Assembly: GCF_024809975.1 (NCBI RefSeq)
Contig: NZ_JANUDY010000004.1
Location: forward strand, 372,001-436,000
Reading direction: 5' to 3'
Source: Comamonas sp. BIGb0152
GTDB taxonomy: Bacteria; Pseudomonadota; Gammaproteobacteria; Burkholderiales; Burkholderiaceae_C
DNA: 64,000 nucleotides
The translations under genes and the position numbers were made by a program. Of the stretch, positions 1-9,500 are shown piece by piece; within the stretch, counting starts at the first letter, position 1, and each line of letters opens with the position of its first letter. The notes under the pieces were generated by a model. The model was not told the DNA's origin and searched no databases. It saw only the letters and a program-made list of their open reading frames with translations.

Positions 1-1073
1 GCCGAACCGGCAATGAAGCCCTTCATCAGCATGATCAGGCTGTAGATGGCCTCTTGCACGCCGGTCGCGCCTTGCGAATGGCCGGTCAGCGACTTGGTCG
101 ACGAGAACGGCGGGATACGGTCGCCAAACACCTTGCGGATCGCGTGCAGCTCGGGCACATCGCCCACCGGGGTGGAGGTGCCGTGGGTGTTGATGTAGTC
201 GATCGGGATCGGCAGGCCTTCGATGGCCTGGGCCATGGCCGCCGCAGCCCCTTCGCCCGATGGCGCCACCATGTCTTCGCCATCCGACGAAATGCCAAAA
301 CCGACAATCTCGCCCAGGATGGTGGCGCCGCGTGCCTGGGCATGCTCCAGGCTCTCCAGCACCAGCGCGCCGCCGCCGCCAGCAATGACAAAACCATCGC
401 GGTCGCTGTCATAGGGGCGCGAGGCCTTGGTCGGGTCGTCGTTGTACTTGCTGGACATCGCGCCCATGCCATCAAACAAGATGGCCAGGCCCCAGGACAG
501 CTCTTCGCCGCCGCCGGCAAACATCACATCCTGCATGCCCCAGGAGATTTGCTGGGCGGCCGCACCCACGCAGTGCGCCGAGGTCGAGCAGGCCGAGGTG
601 ATCGAGTAGTTGATGCCCTTGATCTTGAAATTGGTCGCCAGGTTGGCCGAGACCGTCGAGCCCATGCAACGCGTGACCTGGTAAGGCCCCACGCGGCGAA
701 TGCCTTTTTCACGCAAGGTGTCGGCAGCCTCTATCTGATGGGCGGGCGATCCACCGCCCGAGCCCATGATCAATCCGGTACGCGGGTGGCTGATTTGTTC
801 GGGTGACAGGCCTGCCTGGGCAATGGCTTGCTGTAAGGAAATCTGGGCGTAGGCCGCAGCATCTCCCATGAAGCGCAATTGCTTGCGATCAATGAAATCT
901 TCTACATTGATGCGCGGAATGCCCGCGACCTGACTGCGCAGGCCCATTTCCTTGAACACCGGCATATGGTCGATACCGGAGCGGCCTTCGCGCAGCGAAG
1001 TCTCCACGGCCTCCAACCCCACACCGATACAGGAGACGATGCCGGCCCCTGTAATAACCACCCGACGCTTCAT
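1..1073 (-). CDS. fabB: 3-oxoacyl-ACP synthase I (beta-ketoacyl-ACP synthase), partial
   Basis: This enzyme condenses malonyl-ACP with acyl-ACP in fatty acid elongation and is the isozyme needed for unsaturated fatty acids. Reading from 1073 the protein begins [17 protein letters not shown], the usual FabB N-terminus. The thiolase-fold triad is visible: a nucleophile in [11 protein letters not shown] and the histidines of [11 protein letters not shown] and [11 protein letters not shown]. About 357 of the usual 405 or so residues are present; the C-terminus lies beyond the left edge. The ATG overlaps the fabA stop (ATGA), so the two are translationally coupled in the order fabA-fabB, the standard arrangement for anaerobic-type unsaturated fatty acid synthesis. 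Confidence 0.95.
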   Translation of the reverse strand, partial: MKRRVVITGAGIVSCIGVGLEAVETSLREGRSGIDHMPVFKEMGLRSQVAGIPRINVEDFIDRKQLRFMGDAAAYAQISLQQAIAQAGLSPEQISHPRTGLIMGSGGGSPAHQIEAADTLREKGIRRVGPYQVTRCMGSTVSANLATNFKIKGINYSITSACSTSAHCVGAAAQQISWGMQDVMFAGGGEELSWGLAILFDGMGAMSSKYNDDPTKASRPYDSDRDGFVIAGGGGALVLESLEHAQARGATILGEIVGFGISSDGEDMVAPSGEGAAAAMAQAIEGLPIPIDYINTHGTSTPVGDVPELHAIRKVFGDRIPPFSSTKSLTGHSQGATGVQEAIYSLIMLMKGFIAGS

Positions 1074-1594
1074 GCTGCGTTTTCCTTGCCGTCGCCTTCA
1101 CGCAGGAACAACCCCACGCGCAGGTCGTTGGCGACATAGATTTCCTTGCCGTCAGCGAGCAACCGCGCATCGCCAATGGCCATGTTCAATTTGCGCTTGA
1201 TCACCCGCTTGATGTCGATTTCGTAGGTTACCAGCTTCACGTCGGGGCCGACTTCGCCGGTGAACTTAACCTCACCGGCGCCCAGGGCGCGGCCGCGACC
1301 TGGCAGGCGCAGCCAAGTCAGGTAAAAGCCGATCAGCTGCCACATGGCGTCCAGGCCCAGGCAACCGGGCATCACGGGATCGCCCTGGAAGTGGCATTTG
1401 AAGAACCACAGATCGGGGTTCACGTCCAACTCAGCGACAATTTTTCCCAGTCCGTGCGAGCCACCGTTTTCGTCAATTTCGGTGATGCGGTCGAACATCA
1501 GCATCGGCGGCAGTGGCAGGCGGCCACTTTCGGGGGTAAACAACTTGCCCTCACCCGAGGCGATCAGTTGTTCATAGGAAAAAGATTCAGCCAT
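1070..1594 (-). CDS. fabA: 3-hydroxydecanoyl-ACP dehydratase/isomerase
   Basis: This bifunctional enzyme dehydrates 3-hydroxydecanoyl-ACP and isomerises the trans-2 product to cis-3-decenoyl-ACP, the branch point to unsaturated fatty acids. It has 174 residues, the normal family length, with a single hot-dog fold. The catalytic pair is His68 in [12 protein letters not shown] and Asp82 in LGLDAMWQ, matching His70/Asp84 of the E. coli enzyme. It is the first gene of a fabA-fabB pair and overlaps fabB by four bases. The 285 bases upstream, to the end of lnt, hold a short AT-rich tract near 1756-1790 that could carry its promoter, but I cannot fix the -10/-35. Confidence 0.96.
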   Translation of the reverse strand: MAESFSYEQLIASGEGKLFTPESGRLPLPPMLMFDRITEIDENGGSHGLGKIVAELDVNPDLWFFKCHFQGDPVMPGCLGLDAMWQLIGFYLTWLRLPGRGRALGAGEVKFTGEVGPDVKLVTYEIDIKRVIKRKLNMAIGDARLLADGKEIYVANDLRVGLFLREGDGKENAA

Positions 1595-1879
1595 TGTCAG
1601 TCCAACTTCTGGTGGCGGTCACTCCGCCGCATTTCTCTGATGGTGCCAGGCACCACTACCTGCAGCTATGCATTATCGTGCTTATCGGCCCAGCCGTGCG
1701 CGACAAAGCCGTGGACTGCGCTGTGCTTTGTGGGCCAGATTTGGCCTTTATGCGTTTTTTAACAGCATTTACATTTGTGTTTACCGGGCCATGGGCTGGC
1801 CATCCGTGCCGCCAGCACCCACCATGCAGATGCCTTCTGCCGGCAACCTGCCTGTTAAACACGGCAACTGCGCAGCCGC

Positions 1880-3481
1880 TTAGCCTCGGCGCTGCCGCGG
1901 ACGCATCCAGGCCAGCAGCAACACCAGCAAGCCAAGACCCCACAGCGGCCACAGGCCCCAGCGGCCCGCCCACTGGGCAAACCAGGTGGGCGTTGCATCC
2001 ACGCCTTGCACCTGCGCCAGCAACACCCCCCGGCTTTGGTGGGGCAAGGCCTGTTGTACCCGGCCATCGCGGTCAATCACAGCCGTCGCGCCGGTATTGG
2101 TGGCCCGGATCATGGGCCGCGCCAGCTCCAGGCTGCGCATGCGGCTGATCTGCAAATGCTGGTCGATGGCAATCGAGTTGCCAAACCAGGCGATGTTGCT
2201 GGCATTGACCAGGATCGTCGGCGATTGCGCACTATCAACAAAGCGGCTAGCCAGCTCCTCGCCAAACAAATCCTCGTAGCAGATATTGGGGGCCCAGCGC
2301 TCGCCCGCCCAGCCCAAGGAAGGCTGGCTCATGCCGCCCCGGTTGAAATCGCCCAGCGGAATCTGCATCAAATCGGTGAACCAGCGGAACATCGGCGGAA
2401 TGAATTCGCCAAACGGCACCAGGTGGTGCTTGTCGTAGCGGTAGGCCTCGGCGCTGCCGGGCACCAGGCCGAGCATGGAGTTGGTGTACCCCTGCTCAAA
2501 ATCGCCCAAGGGCACGCCAATCAGCGCCGCCTGCTGGCCGCTGGCAAAGCGCTGCTGCAGATCCTGCCAGTAGCCATGCGGCGTCTGCTGCAGCAGCACC
2601 GGGATAGCGGTCTCCGGCGCAATCACCATGTCCGCCTGGCTTTGCTGCAGCTGCTGCGCATACCAGGCCAGGGCCATCGGGATGCCCGAGCTGGCCTGGA
2701 ACTTCTCGCCCTGCGAGATATTGCCTTGCAGCAAGGCCACCGACACCGGCGGGTTGGGCGTTGCAGCCACCGAGGCCTGGGGCAGGCGCTGGGCCAGCCC
2801 CACCACAACCGCCACCACCACCAGGGCGACATAGCCGGGCCAGCGCGCGGCATGCGCGCCGCGCAAACCCGCCAGCCACATGGCGCCTGCCGATGCGACG
2901 GCACCAATGCCATAGACCCCGATCCAGGGCGCCAGGCCTGCAAGCGGCCCATCCACATGGGCATAGCCGCCCGCGCCCCAGGGGAAACCGGTCCACCACT
3001 GGCCGCGCGCCAACTCGGCCAGCAGCCAGAGCGCGGCAAACAGCAGCACGGCGCCCGCCAGGCGCTCACCCCGCCAGGCCACGAACAGGCCGCAGACAGC
3101 GGCGTAGTACAGCGCCAAAAAGGCGGCCAACGCAAAGACGGCCAGCACAGCCAAAGGCGCCGGCAGGCCGCCATAGGTGTGCATGGAGATAAACAGCCAC
3201 CAGAAGGTGGCGCAGAGCCAGGCGCAGGCAAAAATCCAACCGATCAGCACCCCATGCCAGGCGCGCTGCACGCGCGTCAGCGCAGCGGGCAGCACCGCCA
3301 AGGACAGGATTTGCAGCCACCACAGCGGCTGGCCATAGCGGCCCGGGAAGCCGTCCGTCTGCCAGGGCCATGCCAGGGACCAGGCTTGCAGTACCCCGGC
3401 CAGGATCGCCATACAGGCCCACAGCCAGGGAAAGCGGCGGGGTGACTCATAGAGTGAATAAGAAGAATAGGAAGCGGGCAC
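1880..3481 (-). CDS. lnt: Apolipoprotein N-acyltransferase
   Basis: Lnt adds the third acyl chain to the N-terminal cysteine of lipoproteins in the inner membrane. The 533-residue protein has a hydrophobic N-terminal half (about residues 20-235, several membrane segments) and a periplasmic nitrilase-like domain after about residue 245. The catalytic triad is visible: Glu290 in APETAIP, Lys351 in YDKHHLVPFGEF and Cys401 in PNICYEDLFGE. Length and order agree with the family. The gene points the same way as fabA, but the 285-base gap makes a shared transcript uncertain. In many Betaproteobacteria lnt follows a corC-like gene; here the corC homologue is 6 kb away. Confidence 0.95.
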   Translation of the reverse strand: MPASYSSYSLYESPRRFPWLWACMAILAGVLQAWSLAWPWQTDGFPGRYGQPLWWLQILSLAVLPAALTRVQRAWHGVLIGWIFACAWLCATFWWLFISMHTYGGLPAPLAVLAVFALAAFLALYYAAVCGLFVAWRGERLAGAVLLFAALWLLAELARGQWWTGFPWGAGGYAHVDGPLAGLAPWIGVYGIGAVASAGAMWLAGLRGAHAARWPGYVALVVVAVVVGLAQRLPQASVAATPNPPVSVALLQGNISQGEKFQASSGIPMALAWYAQQLQQSQADMVIAPETAIPVLLQQTPHGYWQDLQQRFASGQQAALIGVPLGDFEQGYTNSMLGLVPGSAEAYRYDKHHLVPFGEFIPPMFRWFTDLMQIPLGDFNRGGMSQPSLGWAGERWAPNICYEDLFGEELASRFVDSAQSPTILVNASNIAWFGNSIAIDQHLQISRMRSLELARPMIRATNTGATAVIDRDGRVQQALPHQSRGVLLAQVQGVDATPTWFAQWAGRWGLWPLWGLGLLVLLLAWMRPRQRRG

Positions 3482-3668
3482 AGGTCAATCAGGTTTGGCA
3501 GGGAGAACCACCGCGCGCTCTTCAGGCGCAGCCGCTGGGCGCACTATACGCGATCCCCTTCTGGCCCTGGCGCAGCCAACGGCGCGGCGCGGCTATCTGA
3601 AGCAAACAACGGCAACAGTCGATAGAAATAAACAAATGCGGTAATTTTGCGACAAAGGAAAATGCATT

Positions 3669-3683
3669 TGAGAACAGTTATCG
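3669..3683. promoter_or_regulatory. Putative Fur box upstream of siderophore receptor
   Basis: The 15 bases TGAGAACAGTTATCG match the 7-1-7 Fur consensus (TGATAAT-N-ATTATCA) at 10 of 14 informative positions and are partly self-complementary. The site lies about 67 bases before the receptor start, in an AT-rich patch within GC-rich DNA, as expected for an iron-repressed promoter. Assigned by eye; another regulator cannot be excluded. Confidence 0.45.
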
Positions 3684-3749
3684 ATTGCAATATAAAATTA
3701 CAAACAAGTTATCCGCCCCCTTCGTCCAACCTCCTTCCCTGACCGCACC

Positions 3750-5819
3750 ATGCCCTACGCACGCTATACGCCGGTGGTCCACGCAGTTCTGCTGGCCATC
3801 GGCGCCACCGGCTTTACCGCCCCTGTTCTGGCCCAGACCGCTGAGAAGACCGACGCCGCCAGCACCACCTTGGAGACCGTGACGGTCATCGGCTCGGTGG
3901 ACGACCTGCAAAGCCTGGACTTCTACGCCCCCAACTCCAGCGCGGTGCTGCGCAAGAATGAGATCGATGCGCTGGGCGCACGCAAGCTCGACCAGGCCCT
4001 GCAGTACCAGGCCGGCGTGCTCAGCGAGCCCTTTGGCGCGGACAACAAGGTCGAGTGGTTCAAGATTCGCGGCTTTGATGCCTCGGTGTCGCTGGATGGC
4101 ACCCCCACCTCGCCCAATGGCTACTTTGTCTGGAAGCCCGAAGTCTTTGGTCTGGAAACGGTCGAAGTCGTCAAAGGTGCCAACTCGCTGATCTTTGGCG
4201 CCTCGGAAAGCGGCGGCATCGTCAACCTGGTGACCAAGCGCCCGCACAAAGAACGCGCACTGCAGCTGAACACCGAAGTGGGCAACCAAAAGCGTTTGGG
4301 TGCCAGCGTCGACTACAACGACATTGCCAACAGCGATGGCACCGTGTACTACCGCTTCGTGGCGCAGGCGCGCCGCGAGGACGGCCAGCAGCGCGAAACC
4401 AATATGAAGAGCTACTACCTGGCGCCCAGCGTCACGATGGAGTTCACACCCCAAACCTCGCTGACCTTGCTGGGCAGCGTGCAGCGCGAAGATGGCCGCC
4501 CCACCAACGGCTTCCTGCCCGCCTACGGCACCATCACCGACACGCCCTACGGCCGCATTGACCGCCGCCTCAACGCTGGCGAGCCCGGTGTGGACCACCT
4601 CAAGCGCACCCAGTCCAGCCTGGGCTGGTTGCTGAGCCACCAGATCAACAGCGACTGGAAGTTCACGCAGAACTACAAGTACACCCACCTCGATCTGGAC
4701 CAGGTCAACACCTTTGCCTATGGCTCGGACAATGACCGCACGCTCGCGCGTGGCTACACCTACACCGATGGCAGCTCCAAGAGCCATTACCTGGACAACC
4801 GCATCAGCGGCAAGATCAAGCTGTCTGACAGCATCCAGCTGCGGCCTACCTTCGGTATCGACTACCTCAAGTCCGACACCGATGGCCTGAACAACGGCTT
4901 TGGCTTTGTGCCGGGTCTGGACATGTTCAACCCCGTCTATGGCGCGCCTTTCGACATCACCGGCACGCCTTATGGCCTGCACTCCAAGCAGTGGGGCGCT
5001 TACGCCTCCACCCAGCTGCGCGTGGGCAGCCACTGGAACTTCAATGCCGGCATCCGCCATGACAGCGCCAAGAACACCGGCTCGGTCAGCGGCTCCGACG
5101 CCGCCTACGATGTGAGCAAGAACAGCGTCAATCTGGGCGCGATGTACATCACCGACTTCGGTGTCTCGCCCTACATCAGCTATTCGGAATCCTTCAAGCC
5201 CATCGCCGGCGTGGACAGCCAAGGCACGGCCTACAAGCCCTACGAAGGCAAGCAAAGCGAAGTGGGTCTGAAGATGGAGCCCTCCTGGCTCAACGGCACC
5301 CTGACCTTGGCCTACTTCGATGTGAAGGAAAAGAACGCGCTGATCTCGGACGCCTCCAACATCCAGTCGCAATCGGGCAAGCGCACCAACAAGGGCGTGG
5401 AGCTGCAGGGCGACTTCAAGCTGGGCGCGGCCACTGCTATCAAGGCGGCCTACACGCACAACAACTCCAAGCAGGACATCTCCACCAGCCAGACGGTGCG
5501 CACACCGCTGATTCCGGACAACCAGGTCAGCCTGTGGCTGAGCCACAGCCTGAGCCTGGCCAACAGCCAGAAGCTGACCGTGGCTGCCGGCGCCCGCTAC
5601 AACGGCCAGACCGAAGACCAGCGCTACAGCCCCGGCAAGCGCATCTCCGGCTACACCTTGCTGGACCTGATGGTGCGCTACGACCTGAGCCGCGAATGGG
5701 CGCTGCAGCTCAATGCCCGCAACCTGACCGACAAGACCTATGTCAGCGGCTGTGACTTCTACTGCTACTACGGCGGTGGCCGCACGGTGGATGTGCAACT
5801 GCAGTACCAGTGGAAATAA
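3750..5819 (+). CDS. TonB-dependent siderophore receptor
   Basis: This is an outer-membrane gated porin that imports ferric siderophores using TonB energy. The 689-residue protein starts with a signal peptide likely cut after VLAQ (about residue 29). A plug domain follows (about 45-165), with the typical IRGFDASVSLDG and ASESGGIVNLVTKRP segments, then a long beta-barrel. The C-terminus is VDVQLQYQWK, ending in an aromatic residue pair as outer-membrane proteins do. There is no N-terminal signalling domain, so regulation is probably by Fur (see the site upstream) rather than a sigma/anti-sigma pair. The substrate cannot be read from sequence. No siderophore biosynthesis genes lie nearby, suggesting uptake of a siderophore made elsewhere. 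The MFS gene downstream is on the same strand. Confidence 0.92.
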   Translation: MPYARYTPVVHAVLLAIGATGFTAPVLAQTAEKTDAASTTLETVTVIGSVDDLQSLDFYAPNSSAVLRKNEIDALGARKLDQALQYQAGVLSEPFGADNKVEWFKIRGFDASVSLDGTPTSPNGYFVWKPEVFGLETVEVVKGANSLIFGASESGGIVNLVTKRPHKERALQLNTEVGNQKRLGASVDYNDIANSDGTVYYRFVAQARREDGQQRETNMKSYYLAPSVTMEFTPQTSLTLLGSVQREDGRPTNGFLPAYGTITDTPYGRIDRRLNAGEPGVDHLKRTQSSLGWLLSHQINSDWKFTQNYKYTHLDLDQVNTFAYGSDNDRTLARGYTYTDGSSKSHYLDNRISGKIKLSDSIQLRPTFGIDYLKSDTDGLNNGFGFVPGLDMFNPVYGAPFDITGTPYGLHSKQWGAYASTQLRVGSHWNFNAGIRHDSAKNTGSVSGSDAAYDVSKNSVNLGAMYITDFGVSPYISYSESFKPIAGVDSQGTAYKPYEGKQSEVGLKMEPSWLNGTLTLAYFDVKEKNALISDASNIQSQSGKRTNKGVELQGDFKLGAATAIKAAYTHNNSKQDISTSQTVRTPLIPDNQVSLWLSHSLSLANSQKLTVAAGARYNGQTEDQRYSPGKRISGYTLLDLMVRYDLSREWALQLNARNLTDKTYVSGCDFYCYYGGGRTVDVQLQYQWK

Positions 5820-5830
5820 GCAGCTTGTGG

Positions 5831-5861
5831 CAAGCGCTGCGGACAGCTTCTGCAGCGCTTG
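5831..5861 (+). other. Intercistronic stem-loop after the receptor gene
   Basis: A perfect 10-base inverted repeat (CAAGCGCTGC / GCAGCGCTTG, 5831-5840 and 5852-5861) lies 12 bases after the receptor stop and 28 bases before the MFS start. There is no T-run after it, so it is not a classic terminator. It may protect the 3' end of the receptor message or cause partial read-through into the MFS gene. Confidence 0.45.
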
Positions 5862-5889
5862 ATGCACGCTTCTGTGGGACCCCACCTCC

Positions 5890-7200
5890 ATGACGACCTC
5901 TTCCGGCAGCACCGCCCTGCCTGCCGCCGACACCGGGCCCGCACAGTGGTCCATCCGGGCTTTGCTGACCGTCGTGTTCCTGGGCCTCACCGCCGGGGTG
6001 CAGATGAGCGACTATGGCCTGCAGGCCATCTCGCTGTCGGCCATCCAGAAAAGCTTTGCCATCAGTGATGCCGCCATCGGCGCGCTGCAAGGCCTGGCGG
6101 GCGTGCTGGTGGGCAGTGCGCTCGCCATTCCGCTGGCCCGGTTTGCCGACCGCTTCTCGCGCAAGCGGGTGCTGCTGTGCCTGATTGCCGCCTCCACGGC
6201 GATGATGGTGCTCAGCGCGCTGGCGCCCAACTTCCCGCTGTTTTTTCTCGGCCGCTCGGCCGCCGGCATCACCGAGTTTGCGATGGTGCCGCTGGTCTAC
6301 TCGATGATTCCGGACCTGGCCCCCCAGCGCCACCGCGTGCTGGCCAACCTGGGCTTTGCCGCGCTGGTCTCCAGCGGCGCCAGCGCCGGCTTTTATTTTT
6401 CGGGCGCTATCCAGAGCACGGCGGTCGCGCTGATTCCGGGCGATATGGATGCCTGGCGCAAGGCCTTCTTGCTGCTCTCCGTCGCCGGCCTGCCCTTGCT
6501 GCTGGCAGGTTTCTTTACCGCCGATCCCGCCCGCCACATCGCCAGCAGCGATGGCGCCAGCGGTGCCTCGCTGCGCCAGTTCCTGCGCCTGCGCTGGCAG
6601 TCCGTGGCGCTGTTTGTCGGCATCGCCGGCAGCCTGATGGTTGCCGTACAAGGCCTCAACCAGCTGATCGCCCTGGCGCTGGAGCGGCGCTTTGAGGCCA
6701 CGCCCGCCCATATTGGCGAGGTGATGGGCCCGATCCTGCTGGTCAGCACCCTGGGCTGCCTGCCCGTGGTGGCCTGGCTGGACCGTTGGCTGGCCCGGCG
6801 TCTGGGCCAGGCGGTGCGCCCGCTCATCATGGGCGTCTGCGCGCTGCTGGCTGTTCCGGCGGTGCTGATGCTGTTCTCCACCGCCTCGCTGCCGCAGGCT
6901 TTTGTGGTGGTGGGTCTCTTCCTCTTTATCACCTGCACCGCCAATGCGCTGGTGCCCACCATGCTGCAGGACCTGGCGCCCGCAGCGCTGCGCGCGCGCA
7001 TCTTTGCGCTGTGGAGCTTTGTGGTCTCAGTGTTCAGCGCCCTGGGCCCGCTGCTGGCGGGCTTTATCTCCACCTGGGTGGTGCAGGGCCATTTGCTCAG
7101 TGCCATCACGGTCACCGCCGTGCCAGCGCTGCTGGTATCAGCCTGGTGCGCCTGGGGACTGTTTCAGCGCAGCCGCCCCCAGGCAGCGCTGCAACGCTAA
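5890..7200 (+). CDS. Major facilitator superfamily transporter
   Basis: This is a 436-residue secondary carrier with about 12 hydrophobic segments. The MFS loop 2-3 motif is visible as RFADRFSRKR (residues 84-93), and the first half resembles the spinster-like/sugar-phosphate branch. Substrate unknown. It follows the siderophore receptor by 70 bases on the same strand, so export or uptake of an iron chelate, or of its processed form, is a reasonable inference from context only. The 3' end overlaps the convergent oligopeptidase gene by four bases (7197-7200), leaving no room for a terminator between them. Confidence 0.85.
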   Translation: MTTSSGSTALPAADTGPAQWSIRALLTVVFLGLTAGVQMSDYGLQAISLSAIQKSFAISDAAIGALQGLAGVLVGSALAIPLARFADRFSRKRVLLCLIAASTAMMVLSALAPNFPLFFLGRSAAGITEFAMVPLVYSMIPDLAPQRHRVLANLGFAALVSSGASAGFYFSGAIQSTAVALIPGDMDAWRKAFLLLSVAGLPLLLAGFFTADPARHIASSDGASGASLRQFLRLRWQSVALFVGIAGSLMVAVQGLNQLIALALERRFEATPAHIGEVMGPILLVSTLGCLPVVAWLDRWLARRLGQAVRPLIMGVCALLAVPAVLMLFSTASLPQAFVVVGLFLFITCTANALVPTMLQDLAPAALRARIFALWSFVVSVFSALGPLLAGFISTWVVQGHLLSAITVTAVPALLVSAWCAWGLFQRSRPQAALQR

Positions 7201-9332
7201 ACCGCTGGCGGTTTGCCGGCCGTGGCGCAGTGCTGCGCAAAGGCCCACAGGCGCGCGGCCTGGCCCAACACGCTCTCCTGCTGGTCGCTTTCCTGGTGGC
7301 CGCTGTCCGGGTTCAGCAGCAACAAGGCAGGCGCCGCGCTGGTGGAGCGGCGGCGCACATTGGCCAGCAGCTTGGCGGGCTCCCAGTAGGGCACCCGATC
7401 ATCCTTGAGTCCAGCTGTGCACAGCAGCGGCGGGTAGGCCGCCTCGCGCACGTTCTCGTAGGGCGACAGCGCCGCGATGTAGTCATAGGCGACCGGGTCG
7501 GCCAGCGGGTCGCCCCAGTCCGGCCGCAGCAGCGGAACCAGCGGGTGGTCGGCATCGCTCATGGTGTTGAGCATGTCCACAAAGGGCACCTGCGCAATCA
7601 CGCCGGCCCATTGCTGGGGCTGCATGTTCATGGCACCACTCACCAACAGGCCACCGGCCGATATGCCATGCGCCACCGTCTGCTGCGAGGTGGTGTAGCC
7701 CAGCTGCTGCAGATGCAGCGCGCAGGCGATGAAGTCGGTCATCGAGTTGCGCTTGTGCGCGCGGCAACCGCCCTGGTACCAGTCATGGCCCTTTTCCGAG
7801 CCGCCACGCACATGGGCAATCGCATAGCGGTAGCCGGCATCGACCCAGGCCAGCGCGGGCAGCGAAAAAGAGGCCTCGTGCGCGATGCCGTAAGCGCCAT
7901 AGCCCGTCAGCAGCAGCGGCTGGGGCTGGCTGCTATCGATATCCTTGCGCGAGAGCACCGTCAGCGGCACCCATTGGCCGTCGTCCGCGCGCGCCTGCAG
8001 GCGCTCGATGCGGTAGTTCGTCGTATCCAACCCGCTCCAGGTTTCGCGCCCCATCTCGGTCATCTGGCCATCGGCCAGGCGGATGTCCAGCCAGCGCGGC
8101 GGCTGGGCCGGTGTCTGGTGCTTCAGGCGCACATGGCTGGCATCCCAGTGCTGGCCGGGCAGCAGCTCCAGCGTGTAGGCCGGCTCGTCAAAGCGGATCG
8201 TGGTTTCTGCCCCGTCGCGCTGCAGCAGCACCAGCTGGTGCAGCCCGTCGACGCGCTCCAGCCGCACCAAGGTGCTGGCAAAGGGCTGCATCTTGATGAT
8301 GGGCACGCCAAGGCGGTGGGCGGCCAGGGTTTGCTGGGGCTGCAGGTGCTCGGGGTCCAGCCGCAGAATCTGCCGGTCAGTGGCGCCCCCGGCATTGGTC
8401 AGCGCCACCAGGCTGCCATTCCATTCATTGACCTCGTAGCGGATGCCGCGCTCGCGCGGGCGCAGCAGCCGGGGCGCCGCATGCTCCTGGCCAGCGGCGA
8501 TCAGGCGGACCTCGCTGGTGTCCGGCCCGAACAGGCTCAGCACCACAAAGCCATTGGCCGCCGTGCGCGCCACGCGCATAAAGAGCGCCGGGTCGGTCTC
8601 CTCATGCACCAGCACCGGCTGCCCGCCCTGCAGCGCGCTGCGGTACAGGCGCGAAGGCCGGCTGTGCGCGTCGCGCCAGATCCAGAACAGGTCTTGCGAC
8701 GACGGCGAAAAGGTCAGCCCGCCATAGCCAAAGGCGTCCTCGGTCACCAGCACCTGGGTTGTGCCCGTGTGGGTGTCGAGCACGCAGATGCGATGCCGAT
8801 CGTTGCCGATCAGGTCTTCCGCCCAGGCGTAGTAGCGCTCATCGGGGCTGGCCTGGTGGTCGGTGGCGCGGTAGTAGACATGGCCTTGCGATTGCACGGC
8901 CTCATCGACCAGGGTCTGCACCCGGCCATCCGAATGGCGGCGCACAAACACGCGCTGGCCGCCCGCCCCGGGCTGGCTGCTGTAAGCCCAGCCTTGCAGC
9001 GCGGCGGGCGGCGCCAGCGCGGTGCTGCAGACATGGGCGGCCATCGCATCGTAAAAGCGCTGCGCCGATGGGGCCAGCGGCGCCAGCATCTGCGCCGCAT
9101 AGTCGCGCTCAGCCTGCAGCAGGCTGCCCAAGGGCTCGGGCAGGTTGTCCATCGTGCGTGTGCCGGTCTCGGGCACGTACTTCAGCCAGGCAAAGTCATC
9201 ATTGCGCCGGCGGCCCAGCTGTTCAATCCAGTGGTCTTGGGGCTCGGCATGGGGGGCGTTGATGGCCGGCCAAACCGGCTGGGCTGCGCCGGATGCGTCT
9301 GCCGGGGTGGGGGCTTGTGGGGATGTGGGCAT
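7197..9332 (-). CDS. ptrB: Oligopeptidase B-like S9 family serine peptidase
   Basis: This cytosolic peptidase of the prolyl-oligopeptidase clan usually cuts short peptides after basic residues. The 711-residue protein has an N-terminal beta-propeller region (about 75-430) and a C-terminal alpha/beta-hydrolase domain. The triad is visible: Ser558 in HGISAGGLL, Asp644/645 in LKDDRVPYWEP and His679 in NPDSGHQES. RGGSEKGHDWYQGG and LTGYGAYG are typical of S9A enzymes. The name oligopeptidase B rather than prolyl oligopeptidase rests on overall resemblance and is less sure than the family. There is no signal peptide. It converges on and overlaps the MFS gene by four bases. Confidence 0.88.
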   Translation of the reverse strand: MPTSPQAPTPADASGAAQPVWPAINAPHAEPQDHWIEQLGRRRNDDFAWLKYVPETGTRTMDNLPEPLGSLLQAERDYAAQMLAPLAPSAQRFYDAMAAHVCSTALAPPAALQGWAYSSQPGAGGQRVFVRRHSDGRVQTLVDEAVQSQGHVYYRATDHQASPDERYYAWAEDLIGNDRHRICVLDTHTGTTQVLVTEDAFGYGGLTFSPSSQDLFWIWRDAHSRPSRLYRSALQGGQPVLVHEETDPALFMRVARTAANGFVVLSLFGPDTSEVRLIAAGQEHAAPRLLRPRERGIRYEVNEWNGSLVALTNAGGATDRQILRLDPEHLQPQQTLAAHRLGVPIIKMQPFASTLVRLERVDGLHQLVLLQRDGAETTIRFDEPAYTLELLPGQHWDASHVRLKHQTPAQPPRWLDIRLADGQMTEMGRETWSGLDTTNYRIERLQARADDGQWVPLTVLSRKDIDSSQPQPLLLTGYGAYGIAHEASFSLPALAWVDAGYRYAIAHVRGGSEKGHDWYQGGCRAHKRNSMTDFIACALHLQQLGYTTSQQTVAHGISAGGLLVSGAMNMQPQQWAGVIAQVPFVDMLNTMSDADHPLVPLLRPDWGDPLADPVAYDYIAALSPYENVREAAYPPLLCTAGLKDDRVPYWEPAKLLANVRRRSTSAAPALLLLNPDSGHQESDQQESVLGQAARLWAFAQHCATAGKPPAV

Positions 9333-9418
9333 GGATCAGCATTTTAGGGAGGCTTGGCAGCACCGTCAGCCTGAGGGCCGAACGCTTGCCCGCTGCGGGC
9401 CCTGCCGGAAGCGCCCCT

Positions 9419-9453
9419 AAAAAAATGGCAGTGAATCCGGGATTCACTGCCAT
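9419..9453 (-). terminator. Rho-independent terminator of corC
   Basis: A perfect 14-base inverted repeat (9425-9438 with 9440-9453) is flanked by seven A residues at 9419-9425. On the minus strand this reads as a stem-loop followed by a T-run. It lies 48 bases beyond the stop of the CorC-like gene. Confidence 0.85.
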
Positions 9454-9500
9454 GGGGGCATCGGTGGCGATAGGCCGGCACCCAGCTGGCCTGGCCGTCC

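Noticed and set aside
2006..3445. 479-residue open frame on the plus strand
   Set aside because: Antisense shadow of lnt, which has its full catalytic triad.
3678..5990. 770-residue open frame on the minus strand
   Set aside because: It lies fully antisense to the TonB-dependent receptor and has no recognisable domain; long antisense frames are expected in DNA this rich in G and C.
6786..9347. 853-residue open frame on the plus strand
   Set aside because: It is antisense to the oligopeptidase and overlaps the end of the MFS gene in another frame; no domain seen.
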